Both the position numbers and the translations under genes were made by a program. The notes beneath the pieces are model-generated. The model ran no database searches, was not told the DNA's origin, and saw only the letters and a list, made by a program, of their open reading frames with translations. A DNA stretch of 23,246 nucleotides from an uncultured Burkholderiales bacterium (GTDB taxonomy: Bacteria > Pseudomonadota > Gammaproteobacteria > Burkholderiales > Burkholderiaceae_D). Each line of letters starts with the position of its first letter. Position 1 is the stretch's first letter. Positions 17,781 through 23,246 of this stretch are shown piece by piece. The DNA lies in assembly GCA_937872165.1 (NCBI GenBank), contig CALMOR010000141.1, positions 4,909 to 28,154 of the forward strand, read 5' to 3'.

Positions 17781-18284
17781 ATGGCCAAGATCTCGACGTT
17801 GCAGGAACTCTATGTCGACGAACTGAAAGACCTCTGGTCCGCGAACGACCAGATGGCGAGGGCGCTCAAGAAGATCGCGCCCGAAGCGAGCAACGCGAAG
17901 CTCAAGTCGATGCTGGCGTCCTCGCAGGACGGCATCGGCGAGCACACCGAGATGCTGAAGTCGCTGATCGAAGGACAGGACGAGGAAGTCTCGAAGGAAC
18001 ACTGCAAGGGCATGGAAGGACTGGTCGCCGAAGCGCTCAAGCACACGATCGACGATGCGCCGGAGAAGGGGCCGGTCCTCGACGCGGCGATCATCGCGCA
18101 GTACCAGCGCATGACCCACTACGGCATCACCGGCTTCGGCACCGTCAGCGCCTTCGCGTCGGCGCTGGAGCTGGAAGACGATGCGGAGAAGCTGAGCAAC
18201 GCGGTCGCCGAGATGCACGACGGCGACGAGCTGATGAGCGAACTCGCCGAGTCGGCGGTCAACACCAGCGCGGTCAACGGCTGA
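17781..18284 (+). CDS. DUF892 ferritin-like protein (YciE/YciF family)
   Basis: 167-residue all-helical protein. It begins ISTLQELYVDELKDLWSAND, the DUF892 signature, followed by IGEHTEMLKSLIEG, CKGMEGLVAEA, and AAIIAQYQRMTHYGITGFG with a final ALELEDDAEKLSNAV helix. The Glu and His residues spaced along the four helices are those expected for a di-metal site in the ferritin-like fold. YciE/YciF proteins are associated with stress responses in enterobacteria, but their biochemical role is unsettled. GCAGGAG precedes the ATG. A hairpin lies 80 bases after the stop. Confidence 0.92.
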   Translation: MAKISTLQELYVDELKDLWSANDQMARALKKIAPEASNAKLKSMLASSQDGIGEHTEMLKSLIEGQDEEVSKEHCKGMEGLVAEALKHTIDDAPEKGPVLDAAIIAQYQRMTHYGITGFGTVSAFASALELEDDAEKLSNAVAEMHDGDELMSELAESAVNTSAVNG

Positions 18285-18363
18285 CGCGGGGACGTCGTCG
18301 CCCGGCGGGCCCGGGACGACGGCAGCGGCCGATCGGACGGTTCCCGTCTCGCGTCGACGAAAA

Positions 18364-18388
18364 AAAGCCCGGCATCGAGCCGGGCTTT
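18364..18388 (-). terminator. Rho-independent terminator
   Basis: A perfect 10-bp stem AAAGCCCGGC/GCCGGGCTTT (18364-18373 with 18379-18388) with a five-base loop. On the minus strand it is followed by seven T (18360-18366 read in reverse), so it terminates the small exported-protein gene ending at 18404. It may also stop the plus-strand ferritin-like transcript, though only three T follow on that side. Confidence 0.85.
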
Positions 18389-18403
18389 CGCATCGCGAAG
18401 CGC

Positions 18404-18655
18404 CTACTTGCCGATGTTGCCCGCGGCATCCTTGGCGGCGGACGCGTGCTCGTGCGCCTTCGCCTTGTGGACCTTCGCCTTGACCTTGTGGACGGTCGAG
18501 TTCGGCTCGCTGGTCACGGCGCCGGCCGTGGCCTGGGCACCCTGCTGCACTTTCTCGGAAGTCGCCTTGGCGCCTTCCTTGACGGTGGTACCGACCTGGG
18601 CGAACGCGACGCTCGAGACGAGCAGGGCGGCGACGGTGGCGATGATCTTCTTCAT
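18404..18655 (-). CDS. Small exported Lys/Ala-rich protein, copy 1
   Basis: 83-residue protein with a signal peptide (MKKIIATVAALLVSSVAFAQ, cleavage expected after AFA). The mature part is low in complexity: VGTTVKEGAKATSEKVQQGA, then HKVKAKVHKAKAHEHASAAK. AGGAGA stands just before the ATG. It is paralogous to the next gene upstream (same length, same signal peptide pattern, AGTAVKEGAKAT-type opening, KTKA/KAKA tail). Function unknown; probably periplasmic and strongly basic. Followed by a strong terminator. Confidence 0.75.
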   Translation of the reverse strand: MKKIIATVAALLVSSVAFAQVGTTVKEGAKATSEKVQQGAQATAGAVTSEPNSTVHKVKAKVHKAKAHEHASAAKDAAGNIGK

Positions 18656-18709
18656 GGATTCTCCTGATCGATGCGAGCGTGGCGGCGATCCGCGACGCTC
18701 ATGGGATGA

Positions 18710-18961
18710 TTACTTGACGACGGCCTTCGCCGCGTCCTTGGACTCGGTGGCGGCCGACTGGGCCTTGGTCTTGTGGTACTTGCCCTTGGCCTTGTGGATC
18801 GTCTTCTCCGGCTGATCGCTCGCGGCTGCCTGCGTGTTTTCCTTCGCTTGCTTGGCCGTCTCGGCGGTCGCCTTGGCACCTTCCTTCACGGCCGTGCCGG
18901 CCTGAGCGAAGCACGCGCTGGAAACCAGCAGTGCTGCGACAGCGGCGATGAGCTTGTTCAT
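18710..18961 (-). CDS. Small exported Lys/Ala-rich protein, copy 2
   Basis: 83 residues, paralogue of the neighbouring gene. Signal peptide MNKLIAAVAALLVSSACFAQ, then AGTAVKEGAKATAETAKQAK, KTIHKAKGKYHKTKAQSAAT and a final KDAAKAVVK. GGAGAA precedes the ATG at 18961. The pair lies 54 bases apart on one strand, suggesting tandem duplication and co-transcription. There is a Cys at the end of the signal peptide (SACFAQ), but it does not form a good lipobox. I cannot assign a role. Confidence 0.75.
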   Translation of the reverse strand: MNKLIAAVAALLVSSACFAQAGTAVKEGAKATAETAKQAKENTQAAASDQPEKTIHKAKGKYHKTKAQSAATESKDAAKAVVK

Positions 18962-19071
18962 GGGTTCTCCGTTGATGAGTCGCCGGCAGCGCGGCCATCC
19001 GCTCCTGCCCGATGCGATGGCCTTACAACGTCGGACCGGCCAAGCGGTTGACCGTCGCGAAGGTTCTCCGT

Positions 19072-20268
19072 TCAGGCGGTCCGCGCGACTCTTCGCGCCC
19101 GGCTCCGCAGCGCGCCGATGCCGATCGTGCCGACCAGCAGCAGCGCCACCGTCCCGGGCTCGGGCACCGCCGCGATGCGGAGCACCTGGCCCTGTCCGCT
19201 GCTGTCGCCGAAATTGGAGACGTAGAACGCCCCGTCCGAGCCGATCGCCAGCCCGGTGGGTTGCACGAGCCCGTCGAAGAGGAGCGAGCGGGTTCCATCG
19301 ACGGCGATGCGCCACAGCGCGCCGCCGTCGCCCGGATTGAGGATGCCGTTGGCATCGAATTCCAGCACGTAGAGGCCTCCGTCCGGACCGAACACCAGGT
19401 CCGTGATCTGCGTGAAGCCGGTGGCGAACACCGTGTAGCTGCCATCGGCCAGGACCCGGTAGATCTGCGACGCACCGGGAATGAACGGAAAGCCGGACAA
19501 CTCGCCGACGTAGTACGCGCCGTCGGGTCCGACCGCGAGGCCGGTCGGCACGGATTCGGTGGGGAACGGGCCGCCGATGTCGCGTGGCGGAAATGCGGCC
19601 ACACTCGAGACGAGGCCGGCATCGGTCACCCGCAGCAGCGAGTTGCCGCCCGAATCGGTCACCAGCGTTCCGCCCGGCACGAGCGCCAGGTGCCACGGGT
19701 TGCTGTCGAGCGGACCGCCGCCCGGGTTGTACATCGCTTCGAAGCCCGACAGGTCGACCGACTGGACGCCGGGCGTCAGCAGTTGGCCGAGGGACGCCCC
19801 GCCCGGCCCGAGGCTCGCACGCAACGTCGGGTCGAACCCCGCCCCGACCGCGATGCGGGCCGCGCCACCGGTCGTGAACACGATGTCGTTCGGACCGGTG
19901 ACTTCCCCGGTCATCGTGTTGTAGTCGGACGCGAGCCCGGTGTAGACGCGGGACAGGCTGCCCGCGGCATAGCGGGCGATCGAGCCGCTCGAGGTCAGCA
20001 CCTGCGGCACGCCGCGCACGACGACCGAAGGGCCCGTGCCCGATGCGACGCCCGCCTCCGCGATGTAGAGCGCGCCGTCCGGACCGAAGGACAGGCCACG
20101 CGGGTTGTCGAGGCCGCTCGCGATCACCGTGCTCGCATACGGACCCGCGACGGCGCCGTCGATGCAGGCCATGCCGAGCAGGGCCGCCGCGAGATGACGC
20201 CAGCGACGCGTCGAGCGGACCGAGGATGGTGCGGGGCGCGCGGGCTTGCGGCCGGGGACGAGGCTCAT
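19072..20268 (-). CDS. ScyD-like beta-propeller protein with PEP-CTERM sorting signal
   Basis: 398-residue secreted protein. After a signal-like hydrophobic stretch (RHLAAALLGMACIDGAVAGP), NHL-type propeller repeats follow: NPRGLSFGPDGALYIAEAG, GPNDIVFT, NPWHLALVPGGTLVTDSGG, VPTGLAVGPDGAYYVGE, ITDLVFGPDGGLYVLEF and PTGLAIGSDGAFYVSNFG. The C-terminus is a PEP-CTERM signal: VPEPGT, a hydrophobic helix, then a basic RSRARR tail. By family knowledge an exosortase cleaves this and the protein goes to the outer surface or exopolysaccharide matrix. ATG at 20268 is chosen over the upstream ATG at 20334 because AGGAGA lies 5 bases before it. Confidence 0.88.
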   Translation of the reverse strand: MSLVPGRKPARPAPSSVRSTRRWRHLAAALLGMACIDGAVAGPYASTVIASGLDNPRGLSFGPDGALYIAEAGVASGTGPSVVVRGVPQVLTSSGSIARYAAGSLSRVYTGLASDYNTMTGEVTGPNDIVFTTGGAARIAVGAGFDPTLRASLGPGGASLGQLLTPGVQSVDLSGFEAMYNPGGGPLDSNPWHLALVPGGTLVTDSGGNSLLRVTDAGLVSSVAAFPPRDIGGPFPTESVPTGLAVGPDGAYYVGELSGFPFIPGASQIYRVLADGSYTVFATGFTQITDLVFGPDGGLYVLEFDANGILNPGDGGALWRIAVDGTRSLLFDGLVQPTGLAIGSDGAFYVSNFGDSSGQGQVLRIAAVPEPGTVALLLVGTIGIGALRSRARRVARTA

Positions 20269-20458
20269 CGAGGTCTCCTGGAGGGACGAAGGTCGGGCGA
20301 CGGAGGGGACGAACTTGAAAAGCGGATGACACATTAGTCAACGGACCGCGTCGTTACAAGAGGCGGCGCGGCCATGCGCTTTGCGGCGCGTGTCGAGTCG
20401 CGTAGATTTTCGGACGCCACCCGGTGACGCATCGGGATTCCTTCGACGGAGAACGAAC

Positions 20459-21181
20459 ATGTCCGACCCCGCCGCATCGAGGCCTGCCGCCGAACTCGCG
20501 CGAGACGCGAGCCGGCCGTTTCCCAACGACAGCGCCCGGCGCGTCGAAGCCGCTACCGCGCTGCTGGCCGAGGAGATCGAGTTGCGTCGACACATCGAAC
20601 GCGTCGCCGCGCAGCGACGCATGCTGCCGCTCGGCGGCGAGCCCCCGCCATACGCCCTGGTCGACGAGGACGGCGGCACCGTCGGGCTCGTCGACCTCTT
20701 CGGGCCGCACGACACGCTCGTCACCTACGCATGGATGTACGGGCCGCAACGCGCGAGGGCCTGTCCGATGTGCACGGCCTTCCTCGGCGCGCTCGACCTG
20801 CCGGTGCGCGACCTCGCGCAGCGCGTGGCGTTCGCGGTGCTGGGCCGCTCACCGGTCTCGCGGCAGCTCGCGTTCGCGCGCGAACGGGGGTGGCGCAACC
20901 TCAGGTTCTTCCAGGTCGGCGACGACTTCGCACGCGACTATCGCGCGTTGATCTCCGATGGTGAGGGTGGCGAGATGGAGGTCCCGGCCCTCGATGTCTG
21001 GGTCCGACGCGACGGCAGGGTCCATCACTTCTGGGCCAGTCAGCTCGGCGGTACCGAGGACCCGGGTCAGGACGCACGCGGCGCGCCCGACCCGACGCCG
21101 CTCTGGAACATCCTCGACCTCACGCCGGGTGGCCGTGGTACGGACTGGTACCCGAAGCTCGACTATCCGGAGGACGCGTAG
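20459..21181 (+). CDS. DUF899 thioredoxin-like family protein
   Basis: 240-residue protein of the DUF899 family, which has a thioredoxin-like fold. An N-terminal helical part (LLAEEIELRRHIERVAAQRR) precedes PPPYALVDEDGGTVGLVDLF, TLVTYAWMYGPQRA, a CPMC motif (Cys102 and Cys105), VAFAVLGRSPVSRQLAFARE, and the ALDVWVRRDGRVHHFWA block. Members usually have CxxC or CxSC here; a redox role is plausible but unproven. GGAG is 7 bases before the ATG. It diverges from the PEP-CTERM gene across a 190-base gap. Confidence 0.85.
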   Translation: MSDPAASRPAAELARDASRPFPNDSARRVEAATALLAEEIELRRHIERVAAQRRMLPLGGEPPPYALVDEDGGTVGLVDLFGPHDTLVTYAWMYGPQRARACPMCTAFLGALDLPVRDLAQRVAFAVLGRSPVSRQLAFARERGWRNLRFFQVGDDFARDYRALISDGEGGEMEVPALDVWVRRDGRVHHFWASQLGGTEDPGQDARGAPDPTPLWNILDLTPGGRGTDWYPKLDYPEDA

Positions 21182-21288
21182 AGAAGGGGGTTCACGGCAC
21201 TGACGTCCCGTCGTCGCTCCTCCCTCCGTGCGAGGACGCCCGGCCGGGGCGCTGCTGCCGGCGCGCGCGTCGAAGCACGGCCCTGTGC

Positions 21289-21564
21289 TCAGGGCGTCCG
21301 TTCGAAGCGCAACGCCGACCGCGCCCTCGTCTTCGCCGCCTCCGCGCCGCGGTCCTTCGGCGCCGCGTTCGTCGTCAGCGATGCGATCAGGCGGCTCGCC
21401 ACCATCGCGATCTCGTCCACCGCGCGCCCGAAGGTTTCGGCGTTCGCGACCGAGGGCTCATGGAAGCCCGACAGCTTGCCGACGAACTGCAGCGATGCGT
21501 CGCGGAGCTCGCGCTCGGTGGCTGGTGGGTCGAAGTTGAACAGCGTCCGGATGTTCCTGCACAT
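21289..21564 (-). CDS. DUF2277 family protein
   Basis: Small 91-residue protein that begins MCRNIRTLFNFDPPATEREL and continues SLQFVGKLSGFHEPS, with a C-terminal basic segment RGAEAAKTRARSALRFER. This is the DUF2277 pattern, including the conserved Cys at position 2. Function is unknown. The ATG at 21564 is preceded by GGAGAAG and fits the family start; the longer frame to 21624 adds unrelated residues. The gene is 125 bases downstream of the FAH-family gene's start-distal end on the same strand, so the two may share a transcript. Confidence 0.85.
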   Translation of the reverse strand: MCRNIRTLFNFDPPATERELRDASLQFVGKLSGFHEPSVANAETFGRAVDEIAMVASRLIASLTTNAAPKDRGAEAAKTRARSALRFERTP

Positions 21565-21688
21565 GGTCTTCTCCGAAGGTTCGTGCCGCGTCGATCGAGC
21601 GGCGTCGGCAATGGTTGGCGGCAAGCGGGCCGCGGGCGACCCCGCTTCCGACGTGCCGCGGGGCGCGCGGCCGCATGGCAGCGGCGCG

Positions 21689-22558
21689 TCAGGAGGGTCC
21701 CGTGCTTCGCCCGGCCTTCCACGCGACGACGCGCTGGGTCTGCCTACCGAGCCGATCGATCCCGAGCGTCATCACGTCGCCGGGTGCGAGCCAGCGCGGC
21801 GGCTTCATGCCCATGCCCACGCCGGGCGGCGTACCGGTCGTGACGATGTCGCCCGGCATCAGCGTCATGAACGCGCTGAGGTAGGAGACCAGCTGCGCAC
21901 AGCCGAAGATCATCGTGGCGGTGTTGCCGGTCTGGCAGCGTTCGCCGTTGACGTCGAGCCACAGGCCGAGGACCTGCGGATCGCCGACCTCGTCGCTCGT
22001 CACCAGCCACGGTCCGACCGGACCGAAGGTATCGCAGCCCTTGCCGCGGTCCCACTGGCTGCCCCGCTCGAGCTGGAAGTGGCGTTCGGACACGTCGTTG
22101 ACGAGCACGTAGCCGGCGACGTGATCGAGCGCCTGCTCGCGGGACACGTACTGCGCCTTCGTGCCGATGACGATGCCGAGTTCCACCTCCCAGTCGAGCT
22201 TGGTCGGGTCGCGCGGCTGGATCACGTCGTCGTCGGGACCGCACAGGCAGCTGATCGCCTTCGTGAAGAGGATCGGTTCGGACGGCGGCGGCATCCCGGC
22301 CTCGGCCGCGTGGTCCGAGTAGTTGAGCCCGATCGCCAGGAACTTGCCGACCTTCGCGATCGGCGTGCCCAGTCGCGTCTTCGCGTCGACGATCGGCAAC
22401 GACGCGGGGTCGATGTCCCGCAGCTTCGCGAGCTCGTCCGGTGCGAGCGCGTCGCCGTCGAGGTCGTCGAGTACCTCAGACAGGTCGCGGATGCGCCCGT
22501 CGGCATCGAGGAGGCCGGGCTTCTCGTGGCCCATCGGGCCGTGGCGCAGCAGTTTCAT
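21689..22558 (-). CDS. Fumarylacetoacetate hydrolase family protein
   Basis: 289-residue enzyme of the FAH superfamily (ureidoglycolate lyase, 2-hydroxyhepta-2,4-diene-1,7-dioate isomerase and relatives). An N-terminal strand-rich cap (LLRHGPMGHEKPGLLDADGR) is followed by KVGKFLAIGLNYSDHAAEAG. Metal ligands are WEVELG (Glu124, Glu126) and VNDVSER (Asp155). QWDRGKGCDTFGPVGPWLVT, GDIVTTGTPPGVG and LAPGDVMTLGIDRLG complete it. It acts on a C-C bond or keto-enol of a small acid; the precise substrate cannot be decided. GAGGAG is 8 bases before the ATG. The upstream sequence to the window end holds no intact gene. Confidence 0.92.
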   Translation of the reverse strand: MKLLRHGPMGHEKPGLLDADGRIRDLSEVLDDLDGDALAPDELAKLRDIDPASLPIVDAKTRLGTPIAKVGKFLAIGLNYSDHAAEAGMPPPSEPILFTKAISCLCGPDDDVIQPRDPTKLDWEVELGIVIGTKAQYVSREQALDHVAGYVLVNDVSERHFQLERGSQWDRGKGCDTFGPVGPWLVTSDEVGDPQVLGLWLDVNGERCQTGNTATMIFGCAQLVSYLSAFMTLMPGDIVTTGTPPGVGMGMKPPRWLAPGDVMTLGIDRLGRQTQRVVAWKAGRSTGPS

Positions 22559-22850
22559 CGGAGTGGCTCCTCGATCGAGAGTGAGGTCGACGGTGGAATC
22601 GACAGAGGGTTCCTGCACCGACATGCCGCCGCAGCGGACCGCCAACCGAAGCGATCGCAGGTCGACCGCGATGGCGCGAAGGTGCGGAGCAGCGATGTGA
22701 AGAACCCCCAGGCGCGCGGGGTTTCGCGAGCACCGGCAACGCGCTGCCGCGGCCTGCGACGGCATCGTGCATCTGGCCGCTCGACGTGTCGACCTAGTGT
22801 TTACGGGAGCGATCTCGACCGGCACCCTTGGAGCCCCGCTCCGGCCGACC
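22559..22850. other. Intergenic region without a recognised gene
   Basis: Between the FAH-family gene and the NTF2-like relic. I see no coding region with family features. A weak hairpin (22703-22708 with 22718-22723) is present but has no T-run. Confidence 0.45.
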
Positions 22851-23125
22851 TGTACCAGCGCTGATCCTGGCGGGCGGCTCCGTGTGGTGTGCAGGACGTG
22901 GACGATCCGGGATACGTCCTCTTCGCCGCCCTCGATCGGGCTGAAGCGGAATTCGCCGCGGAAGACGTCGACCCTGTCCGATCCCAGAATTCGTGGACGG
23001 CGTGAGGCGTGTTCATCCGGCTGTCGAAATCCCGCAAGTGCGCCTTGATCGCCTCGAAGCGGGTCAGGTGATGGGGGCCGAAGCGCAGCTCGGTGTCGGC
23101 CGATATCGACTCCGGTCGCCGGCGA
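22850..23125 (-). pseudogene. Decayed NTF2-like (SnoaL-type) gene
   Basis: Coding-like sequence on the minus strand in two frames. One frame has ADTELRFGPHHLTRFEAIKA followed by HLRDFDSRMNTPHAVHEFWD (about 23105-22985). After a shift near 22985 the other frame has DVFRGEFRFSPIEGGEEDVS and RIVHVLHT. A second shift near 22880 restores a frame with QRWYRSAG. This order resembles small NTF2/SnoaL-like proteins that end in a WY-x-x-x-G segment. No start codon is apparent within the remaining ~120 bases to the edge. The family suggestion rests on pattern recognition only. Confidence 0.35.
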
Positions 23126-23246
23126 CACCGACGTCGACGACTTGCGCTTGCCTGTCGGCCCGCGAACTGCCGAGGCGGTTTCAGCAGCGCGCGTCGCGCA
23201 GCGCCGCGGAGGCCGTGGTCTTCGGCAGAGGCACGCCGGGCAGGAA

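Noticed and set aside
22703..22723. Hairpin upstream of the FAH-family gene as a terminator
   Set aside because: Six-base stem with a nine-base loop and no T-run on either strand.

Overview
The window is G+C-rich bacterial chromosome. The organism is probably a betaproteobacterium, Burkholderiales- or Rhodocyclales-like. This is inferred from a Gram-negative-type GyrB, a PEP-CTERM exported protein, a Pao-type molybdenum aldehyde oxidoreductase and the codon bias; there is no rRNA to settle it. It opens with gyrB, so the replication origin (dnaA-dnaN-gyrB) may lie just to the left.

Layout. 4-2664: gyrB, whose last ~45 codons use a different codon set from the rest. 2690-4918: a decayed island on the minus strand. 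It holds an A+T-rich remnant resembling the C-terminus of a nucleoside-phosphorylase-type protein, a frameshifted DUF2075 P-loop ATPase that seems to have lost its middle, and a piece of a NERD nuclease-domain protein. A short second copy of an msrA 3' end lies at the A+T/G+C junction near 3040. 5036-5545: intact msrA. 5666-8667: a tight four-gene minus-strand operon whose genes all overlap: a YqcI/YcgG (GntA/DcsA-like heme N-hydroxylase) protein, a DUF1989 urea-carboxylase-associated protein, a PsiD-like phosphatidylserine-decarboxylase-family enzyme and a DUF2127 membrane protein. It is divergent from an NCS1 nucleobase/cation symporter gene (8911-10383). 10380-10948: a methyltransferase pseudogene. 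11129-14975: paoABC-type aldehyde oxidoreductase operon, with ATGA overlaps between genes. 15097-15951: short-chain dehydrogenase.

The right part is a row of short, mostly single genes: a small membrane protein, an acyl-CoA thioesterase, a DUF892 ferritin-like protein, two paralogous 83-residue exported Lys/Ala-rich proteins, a PEP-CTERM ScyD-like beta-propeller, a DUF899 thioredoxin-like protein, a DUF2277 protein, a fumarylacetoacetate-hydrolase-family enzyme, and a decayed NTF2-like gene at the right edge.

The best candidate for an undescribed system is the overlapping operon GntA-like / DUF1989 / PsiD-like decarboxylase / DUF2127 with its divergent NCS1 transporter. Relatives of the first two families act on guanidino and urea-type nitrogen compounds, so an unknown N-hydroxylated small-molecule pathway is plausible. 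That function is an inference.
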